The notes beneath the pieces were generated by a model. It was given only the letters and a program-made list of their open reading frames with translations, was not told where the DNA came from and searched no databases. Shown piece by piece: positions 1 through 9,487 of a DNA stretch of 64,000 bases (positions are counted from its first letter, which is position 1; each line of letters starts with the position of its first letter). Position numbers and translations under genes: made by a program. This DNA comes from Symsagittifera roscoffensis (lineage: Eukaryota > Xenacoelomorpha > Acoela > Convolutidae): contig NC_087069.1 in the NCBI RefSeq assembly GCF_963678635.1, positions 28,138,303 to 28,202,302 of the forward strand, in the 5' to 3' direction.

Positions 1-207
1 AACTAGGGTCAGCCAAAGGCAAATACCGTAATGACATTGACCCATATGTCTAATTACTTGAAGGAGCACTGTTAAAAAAAGATCAAGCCAATTGATTCAA
101 AGCCAATTGATTTTTTAAAAAAAGTCATTTTAAAAGTTAAATATTCCACTCATTATTTTGAAAAGAAACTTTGATCTGCTAACCAATATGATTTGCATTG
201 CTTTTAG

Positions 208-305
208 GTACGGGCCTTCGCCTCCCAAGGCTACTATGATGGAAAGCAGTTACAACAGTGGCGGTGCAAATCAAAGTTATGGCGGCTACGGAGAGCCCAG
301 TAGAG
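208..305 (+). CDS. DHX9: DHX9-like exon Y (unit 1)
   Basis: Internal coding exon of a DHX9 / maleless RNA helicase orthologue. It starts after the acceptor CTTTTAG at 201-207 and ends before the donor GT at 306-307. The first base completes a codon begun in exon X, then the reading is YGPSPPKATMMES followed by Gly/Ser/Tyr-rich sequence. In animal DHX9 the matching position has a short RYG-D-G-P-x-PPK stretch just after the OB-fold, leading into the glycine-rich tail, and this is the basis for the assignment. The exon leaves one base (phase 1) for exon Z at 6274. Its exon X partner lies left of the window. A nearly identical copy occurs at 27435-27532 and 30861-30958. Confidence 0.8.
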
Positions 306-329
306 GTCAGCATTTATGTAGTACTGGCG

Positions 330-1470
330 TGTAACGCACCTCCGATACTTCAATTTTTGACAACTCTTATAAAACCGCATATATTGGCAATAAGATTTGC
401 ATCCTTTGAGTGTACTCTGGTATCACCCAATTACAGGTTTGGTAATTCAAATTCAGTAAAGTTTTTATTCAATTTTTTAAATTCAAGTTTGTGACGTTTC
501 TTATATCCAACTTCATTGGAAAAGTTTAGAATGACATAAAAAACGTCACATCTCGGAAACTAAAAGCAATTGAGCAGTCGAATTTGGAGGCAAGAGTTGC
601 AACCCCTGAGAGTACTCTACAGTACCCAACCACAGCGTTGGGAATTTCATATTTTGAGAAAGTTCAAATTTAAATTTTTAAAACTACAAAGATTTGAGCA
701 GTCATATTTGGAGGCAAGATTCGTAACCCCTGAGAATACTGTGCCAGCCCTCAAATACAGGGTTAGGAATTTCAAATTTATGAAAGAACTAAATTTCAAG
801 TTTTCTTCCACGAAAATTTTAAGTTTCAGTTTTTTGATACAAGAGAAAATCACGAAAAGCGTCATATCTCGAACACTAAAAGGATTTGAGCAGTCATGAT
901 AATAGTTGCAACTGCTGGGAACACCCTGACAGAGCCTCACTCTAGAGATGAGAATTCAAATTTGTGAAAATTTTTATAAGTTCTTTGAATAATTTGAAAA
1001 AAAAAACACAAAAAAAGGTCACATCTCGTAAAACTAAGAAAATTTGAGCAGTTGCATTTGGAAGCAAGATTTGCAACTTCAAAATTCTGAAAGTACCTTC
1101 ACAGTACTTAACGACAGGGTTGGGAATTTCAAACTTTCTGAATGTTTTAAATTCAACTTTTCTGAAAATTAAAAAACAAAATCATAAAAACGTCATATAT
1201 CGAAAAGTAATGACTTGAGCAGTCATCCTTGGTTGGAGGTAATATTTGCAGCCTCTACGTGTATGTTGCTAGCGCCTAACTGCAGGGCTAGGAATTTCGA
1301 GTTATTCTTTCCAAACTTCTTTCAAATCTAAATCTTCTGAGATTTAAGAAAAACAATCATAAAAACGTCATATCTCGAAAACTACGAGGATTGGATCAGT
1401 CATAATTGGAGGCCCATTTTGCAACCTCTACGAAAACCCTCCCACAGCATAACACCATAAGGTTTCTACT
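330..1470. repeat. Degenerate ~160-175 bp tandem repeat
   Basis: About six or seven diverged units share the landmarks CGTCATATCTCG, then TTTGAGCAGTC, TTGGAGGCAAGATT, GCAACC, and GGGTTGGGAATTTCAAA. The CGTCA-ATCTCG landmark falls near 545, 857, 1016, 1188 and 1363, with one unit lacking it around 690. Overlapping ORFs on both strands here simply follow the repeat. The array is copied at 27557-28695 and 30983-32122. Confidence 0.85.
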
Positions 1471-1675
1471 TTTAAACTTTTGAATCGAACACTGAGTTCA
1501 AACTGGAAACTCGAGTAAAATTTTCAACCCTTGCAATATACGATATAGCTTAATCGTGAAAAAATTCTTTCGTTAAACGTGCAAAAATAATACGTTGAAA
1601 AACTTAAGCATTGCGAGATAGTGAAGCCTGCATTTAATTAGATAAGAAATGTGCACAAACTAATCCTGATGCATG

Positions 1676-1686
1676 GGTTCGAATCC
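1676..1686 (+). promoter_or_regulatory. tRNA-like box B, possible SINE remnant
   Basis: The sequence GGTTCGAATCC is a perfect Pol III box B consensus. A convincing box A at the tRNA distance is not visible; the best candidate is the GATAGTG motif near 1617. It may be the head of an old tRNA-derived SINE. The second nested duplication breaks immediately after this box (see 28902-28914). Confidence 0.35.
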
Positions 1687-2799
1687 TGAATTCTTTAACG
1701 TTCTTCAAGGCTTTTTCTACCTCTTTTCGTGCAGATTGCAAAGTTGGAAGGACTTTTGTGGTTTTCTTTAACTTTTTGCACGCAAATCAGATACCACACA
1801 AAATATCAGACTGGGTTAACTAAATTTTATTTCAGAAGAAGAAGAATTAATTTCTCGCTACGAAAAGTCATTTTAGTCAAAGTAGTTTCACAAAATTTTA
1901 AGCAACTCTGAGAGGACAGCGAACGAGTCCTTCTGGATTGCATGGTGATGCCCCAAACTCAGAAATATTCGGAAAAACCTATTAATTATGGAAGCATGGT
2001 AGTGAAATGAACAAAACTAAATAACTTTGTTGATAAACAAAATTAGCGAAAATAAATAAATAACATCTGCCTTTTCGACTTCATAAAAATATCGCTCAAC
2101 AAATCTGACGATTTTAGTGGCACGTGAAACAATTTCCTGGCGATATAAACCTGAAGTTTAGCCAGTTTATGGGTTAAACTTGCCATAATTGGCTGCAAAT
2201 TGAAAGAAAAAATCAGATTTTGTTTTTGTAATCTTCAGAAACTCGCTTGTCGTATCCCCCCATATTCGGTTCAAAACTAAAGGTTGACTTATTCACTTTG
2301 CGGTTACTAATTCTACTAACTGCACCTCGTCTCTAAAGCATCACTTACACTAAAAGAATTGGATGGAGGCTTTCTGGACGTTGGGAACAAGCCCAAAAAG
2401 TAACCAGTGAACAAATCGAAGTGGGGTTTGCAAATAGTCAGAGACTATATGAAAAGCAAATTGTTTAACACACTGTAAAGCGCCCTGAAATCAACGCTAG
2501 ATGGAGGCAAAATCATTAGCAGTTAACTGCAAATGCGTTTTAAACGATGCCTTCTTCGCTTAAAAGTTATAAATCTAGATAATAAGCTACTGATTACACT
2601 AGTCATCAGCATAGTGTATTGGTACGAACCTTTTTTCTAATCTAACTCGCAAATAGAAGTGCTCATTGAAACTGGAAAGTATTTACTTGTTTCGGTCATT
2701 GTTTTCTGATATTGTTTTGCACGAAATTAATGTGATTATTGAATGAGAACTTAGAATCAACATGAAGAAACGCTTGTTAGAGTTAAATTATTGATGTAC

Positions 2800-3850
2800 A
2801 AGAGCGATCTTTGAGCATTAAGTTAGGATACGTTTTAACGTAGTTCTATCCGTTTTTAGTGACAATATGTTAACATTTAGCCACTTATTCAACGCTTTGA
2901 GATAGTTATTGAAAATTTCAATTGAGCCTGTTAAACACGTTGTTTGTAGCATCTGCACATAAAAAACTTTTCTCGAATTGCTAAATTTAGTTAGGTTATT
3001 GATATATTTGAGGAACATTAGGGGTCCCAAAATGTAACCCTTTGGCACAACGCAGTTCAGTTCAAGCCACAAAAATTGAGTTTCCTATTTGGGTTAGCTA
3101 CGATTTTAAAGGTAGCTTTTGGACCATAGTAATGTCTGTTCACTTTTTCCATGCATGTCTAAATTTTTGAAAAGAATTGTATGATCAAGTGATCGAACGC
3201 CATTTTCAAATCCAGAAAAACAGTTCTCTTTATCGATTTTTTCTTCTCCGATCGCTTCATTTCAATTTTTTTGGACTGCAATTGACGGAAAAAAAATAAC
3301 TTAACATAAACTAGGGAATAACTATCCAGGTATTCGTATACTCTGTTAACCATAGCACGCTGAAAATTTTTACTTCAGCTTATGAAAAGGGATATTGAAC
3401 GGTAAGTTCCCAAACTGAGCTTTGATCCTTCTTTTCAAAGCTGATGAACTATGGCTTTGACCAAGGAGCTGTGGAAGAACGCTGATTTCAACAATTTATC
3501 AATCAGAATTTTCAGTTCTTACAATGACATTGCCAAAATTAATGAAACCTGTGGATGTCTTATTCTGCTTGGATGTAAAGATTTCATCTATTTCCAGTTC
3601 TTTTACTGGTGTGTTACGCAAATAAAAGTTGATTTTCTCCAGGTTTTGCTCTGACTTAGAACCTAATTTTTTATTGGACAGGTTAAGTCCGATAGTTGAT
3701 AAAAATCTAAATTCATTTGCAAAGTCTAGATGAGACGAGATGACTTCGATTATGTTTTTAATTGAAAAGTTTTTTTTCTTTATTGTTAAATGCAGCGCCC
3801 ATAATTTCATTTAGTTTTTTTAGGCCTTTCTTGATTCACCAATTCATTTT
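2800..3850 (-). pseudogene. Non-LTR retrotransposon reverse transcriptase remnant (unit 1)
   Basis: Minus-strand frames carry successive pieces of a LINE-type reverse transcriptase in the right order. At 3499-3810 is a pre-RT segment ending in a KTSTGF-like motif. At 3159-3353 is VFLDLKMAFDHLIIQ, matching the family's FLDLxKAFDxVDH block. At 2818-3072 is VPKGYILGPLMFLKYINNL, matching the VPQGSxLGPLLFxxYINDL block, followed by a degraded YADD region and a KLNKWL-type segment. The pieces are in different frames with stops between them, so the element is dead. It resembles CR1/L2-like families, but the clade is not resolved. It lies antisense within the DHX9 intron. Confidence 0.75.
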
Positions 3851-4649
3851 CGATCTCAGTTTCTTCCTAGTGAGTTTGAAATGTTTTCATTCAATCGAGG
3901 CTAATTGTTTTTACCTGACTTTATTTAGCCGGTTACGTTTTGCAGTCAAATATGTAATCAAATTATTGATTCAGGAACAGGGCGCTTTTTTTCTCCGAAG
4001 TTGATGATCTAAAAAAATACTTGCTTTAATACTATTTTAATTTGATTCAAACTGTTGAAAGCAATCATCTAATGGTTCTGAATAATTCGCAATTTGCATC
4101 GATTATCAGTGTCAACTTCATAAACCTAGTATCACAATAAGTAAAGTCTTTTTTGTGCGATGTGTTAAACTCATAAGTGTTCGGAGAGTGGTCAGAAAGG
4201 GATATTTAGCTCGTACCTGCGCAGATTAGACTTTTAAGTCTTTAATAATGAAGTGATCTAAAAGAGTTTCACTTGTATCTGCAATTCCATTGATTTTTTA
4301 ATGCTACTTGCAATGCACATAATTTCAATTACTATTTTACAGACCTGTCGTGAGTCACCAAAACATTTTTGAATTACTAATATGTATCTCTTATATTTTT
4401 AATTTCCGATCTTAGTTTCTTCCTAGAAATTTTGAAATGTTTAACACGCCAGTAACCGTGAACTAAGATCCCTCCTCCGTTCTTTCTACTTTTGCGCAGT
4501 ATAGTATTGTAACCAGGTTTTACTTAGGCATATCATAGTAGGTGGTGACTCAAAGTTGGTTATTAATGCTTCCATTTCATCATGGAGTTTACTTACAGAT
4601 CTTCCATATAATGTTTTTTTAAAACGTTTGCAAATTTAGGGTTCAACGA

Positions 4650-5360
4650 ATAAGCGACTCTCAACTGAGGAAACAAAGGATTTCACGAGTAGTTGATTAG
4701 GTTCCAGTGCAACAGCTCCGTTTTGGAAATAGTTCTTGTCATTATAGCTGTATCCTAGAAACTCAATCTTCATACAGACCATTTATTCGATCAGCACGTT
4801 AACCTTTCTTCCGTTGAATAAATATGGCTCCTTGTTCATTTCAGCTCGACTCAATTCTGTGATCATTCCGAATCATTCGCATGAATTTCATTCGCGGAAG
4901 GCTCAGATTCTTGAATACTTTGATAGTACTTGTGTGCTCATTCCCAGACATATTTTCCTTGTTTTGTAGTATTTTAATTTTCGCAATGCTGCTATTGAAG
5001 CGCACGATCACTGGTTTTTCTCGAAAATTTTTGTTCCCCGTCGGTAACCTGTAGGCAGTTAAAATATTTTGAACTGTGACATTGGCTCCTTTTTTTCACT
5101 CATACCAATCACTTCATCAATTGTTTCGCCGTAGTTTTCCCTGGTTTCATTCATTAGCAGCCTATTATTCGTATGTTGTCGCTTCTATTGTAGTTTTCAG
5201 TTTTTTTTTTCTGAATCTGACAACGTCTTGAAATAACTTGTTTTTTCGCTGGTACACCTCGTACAACGTTTTTTTTTCCTCTTTTATTCCAGCTACTGTA
5301 TTTTTGACGGCTTGTTCAATTGAGGCAATTTTATTTTTTTTCGGGAGATTCATTAATTTG
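4650..5360 (-). pseudogene. Non-LTR retrotransposon ORF1 remnant (unit 1)
   Basis: Upstream of the RT pieces on the same strand, 5165-5353 reads as a Lys/Glu-rich coiled coil (for example IKEEKKTLYEVYQRKNK). A lower frame around 4860-5090 reads TAYRLPTGNKNFREKPVIVR, then FNSSIAKIKILQNKE. This looks like the RRM-like C-terminal half of LINE ORF1 proteins, which often carry a RLP-x-P-x-x-VKF core. Stops interrupt it. The region between it and the RT, where an endonuclease should be, is too decayed for me to recognise motifs. Confidence 0.5.
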
Positions 5361-6273
5361 TGGCGCTAGTTTCTGCATTGGCTGTTCTTACTGCAGCTTG
5401 GATTTTATGTGATATATTATCAGTTTCTCCACAAGGACTTATTACTTCGCATGTTCTCTTGTTTTCGGGCTGTGCCATTGGAGTTATTGGTGTTTGATCC
5501 CGATAACGTAAATGTGGGTAGTTGTTAACGTCAGAATTATTTAACTCTCGAAATTGGCGTTTGCTTTTATTACACCAATGGAGTCAATAGTTTTAGTATT
5601 TGAGTCATTTTTCTTCTCTGAAGCCATGTAATAAGTTTATCACAACAGTTACGCTTCACTTCTTCCAGTTTTGATTCTTAAGTTCATCACAACAATTTGA
5701 AACCCTTTCCACTTTTGAGTCGATGAAAGAAGTCTGCAAAAGATTTCGCTGTGTAGAAGAGGCATTGTTTTTCAAGTGAAGAGTCATTTTTTGTTTTAAG
5801 TTATTTTACTCGAGTAGTCATTGCTAATTTTAGGTGAGCTTATTTCCGGTGCCCAACCCATATGCTCAAACATTTTTTAAAAAGTGATTCGTTTTTCAAT
5901 TTATTGAAAACTAGTGGGAATTAAAAACTAGCTAAAACTAGTGGGATCTGCTGCTGTTTGCACAGCAGCCGGCAATACTTGTTTATTATTACATAACTCG
6001 TATTTTTAACGGGAGAATCTCTGATCTCGTTGTTTGTTTTTTTTTATTAACAATAATTGTGTAGTAATTAAATGTATTTGGCCACTATTGTAAATATAAT
6101 TTTTTATCGCTGGAAAGCACTGGTAGTTTGTAATGCGCGATGTGCGTCTAATAGAAAATGAAACGTTTCAATCGAAAAATGAGTACTTTTTAATGGTTTT
6201 CTAAAAAATCAGGTAATTATTAGCTGGAATGAATGAATTAATGAAGGTACCAGAAATACCCCGCTTTTTCCAG

Positions 6274-6504
6274 GTTATGCTCCAAGATTTCCGCCCAGAG
6301 CCCAAGGCTACAGTCAAGTGAACTCACAATTCAGAGGCTCGCCTAGATACCCCACCCCTCCCAGACCTGGTGGGTCATTCCGAGGGGCACCCTTTAGACC
6401 GGCTCAACCCGGAGACTCGAGTGGGGGCAGTGTCTGGATTAAACCAGAACCACCTGAACTGAAGCAGGAAATAGGAATGAGATTCCCTCCGCCTGGTCCT
6501 AGAG
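6274..6504 (+). CDS. DHX9: DHX9-like exon Z, Pro/Arg/Gly tail (unit 1)
   Basis: Coding exon of 231 bp between acceptor TTTTTCCAG (ends 6273) and donor GTAAGC (505-510 of the 6 kb block). It takes one base from exon Y and leaves one for exon W. The product is a low-complexity tail rich in Pro, Arg, Gly and Phe, with RFPPRAQGY, FRGSPRYPTPPRPGG and FRGAPFRP. It corresponds to the RGG/nucleic-acid-binding tail of DHX9, though it is more proline-rich than the vertebrate tail. Near its end the stretch IKPEPPELKQE contains two psi-K-x-E sumoylation-type motifs (IKPE and LKQE). The longer open frame running past 6504 is intronic read-through. Confidence 0.85.
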
Positions 6505-7312
6505 GTAAGCGATTGTCAATAGTTTTTTACTTTCCTCAGAAATTTTCTGAGATCTTGATTTAATCTGGTTGGATTTTGCTTAATAGTTTCCTTATTAAAC
6601 ATTTTTGAATTGTTTGAATTTTCATTTTTTGGTTGTGATTTTGTTTTTTCAACTGTTCTAAGGTACCGTTGAAGAAGTTGTTAGCATCGAAATGTTTTTT
6701 TTCTGTTCAATTGCTCTCTTAATCATGATAACTCGAGAACTCGTATCAAGAAAAATTTATCATGTGTCTGATGAACAGTGGTGGAGACTGAGAGCAAAGA
6801 CCCAAATCATTGTTGATTAATCTCCGCAAGCGAACCAGTACAATTTTTGGCCTCTTTTTAAAATTAAATTAGACTAATAATTGTTTTATATACTTGCTTT
6901 CGAGCCTTAAATTTGTGTGAAAGTGAAACCGTATTTTCAGTACCTATAAGTCAAGGTAACAATGTAACCGGAAACTGATTTTTCACTGATTAAGTTTTTT
7001 TTTTCATTTTGTGCACCATGAAATACATTCATTTAATGAGTATACTACCACTAATACTTTCAGCGTGAAAAAATAAATAACTTGCTACTTGTTTTCAGAA
7101 ATTTAAATTAGAAAAATTATTGTCCGTGTCTTCGATTCGATCTCCGATGAACACGGCAATCGAACTAAAAATTCGATTTTGTTTCGAGCTTGGGTTATCG
7201 CTTATGAAACAAATGGATATGCTTTTATGCACATTTAAAGTTTTTTCGGGATCTATTTATTTTAGTTTATTGTTACTTTACTTAAAATGAATATAACTTT
7301 TCTTTTGAGGAG
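6505..7312 (+). other. DHX9 intron Z-W (unit 1)
   Basis: AT-rich intron of about 0.8 kb with donor GTAAGC and acceptor TTTTGAGGAG. I see no gene, repeat or conserved structure in it. Confidence 0.75.
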
Positions 7313-7446
7313 GTTACGGATCACCCAGGCCCCCAATTGGAGGATATGGAAGAGGCGGTAGAACTGGGGTTGCGGGAGGCTTCAGAGGGGGATCTAGAGG
7401 TCCACCGCCGCCACCAAGTGCATATAGGTTCAATTACAATCGCTGA
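7313..7446 (+). CDS. DHX9: DHX9-like terminal exon W with stop (unit 1)
   Basis: Terminal coding exon. The first two bases complete a glycine codon from exon Z. It then reads a glycine/arginine-rich end: YGSPRPPIGGYGRGG, then AGGFRGGSRGPPPPP, finishing YRFNYNR and a TGA at 7444-7446. RGG repeats and aromatic residues between glycines are typical of DHX9 C-termini, where they bind nucleic acid and contain the nuclear transport signal. No canonical AATAAA polyadenylation signal is evident in the next 250 bases. Confidence 0.85.
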
Positions 7447-7662
7447 AGGAACGTGGAACGTTATCGGATAGAAAAGCGGAAGCTCAATTTAATGATGCAA
7501 TATTATCTCCATAGTACAAAAATCTGAACTATAAAACTACTCAAAAACTTTGGTTGTCTCTTCAAAATATTTAAATTTGATTCAACTTTCAGTGTTCTAA
7601 AGATAAGGTTTATTATTTTTCTGATGTAATCAATTAATGTTTTATGGAAAATTTTTTCTCTA

Positions 7663-7800
7663 CGAAGTAGACTTCTAATTAGGTAGCTTTTTGAATATAA
7701 TCTCAGCCTTTGATCAGGATCAATCTTGATTTTGTTTTTAAGTTCAATGGTGGCCAGTCAACGCTCTTCAATCATGAAAATGCAAACAAAAGTAAAGATA
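7663..7800. repeat. Direct repeat, first copy (partner 8315-8451)
   Basis: About 138 bp are repeated at 8315-8451, sharing ACTTCTAATTAGGTAGCTTT and CTCTTCAATCATGAAAATGC. The two copies flank the MITE at 7814-8189, suggesting a tandem duplication of about 650 bp into which the MITE inserted. The same pair occurs at 38315-38452 and 38980-39116. Confidence 0.8.
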
Positions 7801-7813
7801 TTCAAGGATTGAT

Positions 7814-8189
7814 CAGGGGAGGATTTACGGGGGGGGGGGGTGCGGATGCCCCCCTTCCTCAGGTATTCGACCCCCTGACGACCCAAAGGGTTCCCCTTTG
7901 TACTATTTTGAGATATCCATTTTTGGCTGACGGACCCTAAAACTTTTCTAAAGGCGCCTTGGGCGGCAATATATGCTAAATTTGAGGGGGATTTTCCAAA
8001 AAAGCCTAAAAACGTCTTTTTTGGCTTGTTTCTTTCCTGCGGCGCAGAAAATTTGGCCAAAACAGTGTCTTTTTGGTGCTTTGGCAGAGCTCGGAAAATC
8101 AATTTGGTCGACCTAAAAAAAAAGGTCGATAAAATTTTCGAACTTTTTAAAAATCCGCCCCCCTCGAGAAAATCCTAGATCCGCCCCTG
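7814..8189. mobile_element. hAT-like MITE with G-run
   Basis: The ends are CAGGGGAGGATTTACG on the left and, in reverse complement, CAGGGGCGGATCTAGGATTT on the right. These are imperfect terminal inverted repeats of the CAGGGGCGG type common among hAT elements. The interior, including the ORFs on either strand, encodes nothing recognisable. The flanking 8-mers (GGATTGAT and AAGTGATC) are not a clean target duplication. The G-run is 12 here and 25 in the unit 2 copy. Confidence 0.6.
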
Positions 8190-8314
8190 AAGTGATCGGC
8201 TTGTTTTTTCTCGACCAATCAGGTTCATTTGTGTGCTGTTGGATTTGCGATCCCTATATAACCAATGTTTTTTTCTTTTTTTTTTCTAAAGCAGTTTTTT
8301 CAAACTTCAATGCA

Positions 8315-8451
8315 CGAAGTAAAGACTTCTAATTAGGTAGCTTTTTAAACATACTCTATCTTTGATCAGGACCAAACTTGAATTTGTTTTTAAGTTCACT
8401 GGTGGCCATTTAACGCTCTTCAATCATGAAAATGCAAACAAAAGTAAAGAT
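8315..8451. repeat. Direct repeat, second copy (partner 7663-7800)
   Basis: Diverged second copy of 7663-7800. It is followed at about 8462-8505 by a single diverged unit related to the 112-bp satellite monomer found in the V-X intron. Confidence 0.8.
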
Positions 8452-8461
8452 TTTGATTAAG

Positions 8462-8860
8462 ATGAATGAACGCAGTGACGACTCTTATATAGGTCTTGCA
8501 GATTTTTGTTTAACATCTTTTGAAAGCGTGAACTCTTTTTGAAAAGTTATGAGGGTTTGAGCAATGCCAATTTGGCTAATATGGGAAAATTAAAGCACGA
8601 GTTGTTTCGTCCTACTAACCCGTAAGCGTCTATTTAATACGCTGAAAAATCATAGAACCGAGTCAAGATGATTGGTGTAATCAATACGCCACTAGACCTT
8701 TAAAGCCTCATTTTGTTTTTGGCGTACCAGCTGGGGGTTTATTGCTGATTTCCAAACCTGCTTAAAGAACATTGAACAGCTGTCGAAATATTCAAGGATT
8801 TGCTCTAACAAAGGCAGTAGTGTTCTTTTTATTTGAGGAGCGTAATAATCGAAATTTATG
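8462..8860 (+). repeat. Dispersed repeat whose head resembles the satellite monomer
   Basis: It begins GAATGAACGCAGTGACGACTC, then CTTATATAGGTCTTGC, matching the opening satellite monomer at 22765 (AATGAACGTAGTGGGTACTC). It continues with AAAGTTATGAGGGTTTGAGC and CCAATTTGGCTAATATGGG, which parallels the AAAGTTACGGGGGTTTAAAG / CCATTTTGGCCAATATGGG part of the hairpin-bounded repeat family. Its tail near 8775 (CAGCTGTCGAAATATTCAAGG) parallels that family's CAGTCGAAACATTCAGGG. I infer a distant relationship. Confidence 0.5.
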
Positions 8861-9487
8861 CTAAGCATTTAGAAAAACATTGCCATTAATTATGGAAACT
8901 TGAATTGATTTTGACCCCCACTCAAATGTAATTTTCCTAAATGCCCTTTTAATGAGGAGTCAGTGATGCATTTTTTAGAATCACGGGTTGAAATGAGACA
9001 AAATTTCAGAAGCTTAACCTTCATGATTTGCTCTCCTCTTCCCGAGTTCTCGTATCCAACCATAGCTCACTTTTTCTAATAAACGAAGTTACTGAGCCAG
9101 TTTTCGAAATTCCAAACTCATCTATCCTAATTTTTTCAAATAAATTAATTAATTTAATTTCTATTTGGTTATGAAGAACAAACGATCAGTCTAAGCTTTA
9201 TGCTTTTAATTTTCCCCTTCATTCTCGCACTGACAAACTGGGGATTGAAATTGTCTAAGATTAGATTTTTAAGCAGTTGATATGCTGTATAAAAGAAGTC
9301 TAGTTGTGGTAGCCGATTTGGATACGTAAAATAATTTAGAATGGATTTGAACGAATTTTCCTTTGTAGAAAAAATTAGTTTTGTTTCCCGAAAAATCTAC
9401 TTAGGTTTATTATTGCTTTCGTTTCAAAATTCGAGCTAAATTTTTCACTCTAGAAAAATCTCCATCAGTTCTACAGAGAGTAGGAGA
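8526..9487 (+). repeat. Long inverted repeat, left arm
   Basis: About 960 bp whose reverse complement recurs at 11537-12426 with moderate divergence. The outer end is CGTGAACTCTTTTTGAAAAG and the inner end CTACAGAGAGTAGGAG. Matching internal landmarks include TATTGCTTTCGTTTC and CAATTTGGCTAATATGGG. Same structure at 39191-40152. Confidence 0.85.

Larger units (their letters stand above)
306..6273 (+). other. DHX9 intron Y-Z (unit 1)
   Basis: Intron of about 6 kb between exons Y and Z, donor GTCAGC and acceptor TTTTTCCAG. It contains a degenerate tandem repeat (330-1470), a tRNA-like box B (1676-1686) and a minus-strand broken non-LTR retrotransposon (about 2800-5560). In 1700-2800 and 5560-6270 I see only AT-rich sequence with no recognisable gene or element. 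Confidence 0.75.

Noticed and set aside
570-940. Paired 109- and 97-codon ORFs on opposite strands, present three times
   Set aside because: They follow the degenerate ~165-bp tandem repeat; recurrence is due to the segmental duplications, not protein conservation.
7710-8102. ORFs on both strands over the MITE at 7814-8189
   Set aside because: They span MITE ends and the G-run, and differ between units because of G-run length.
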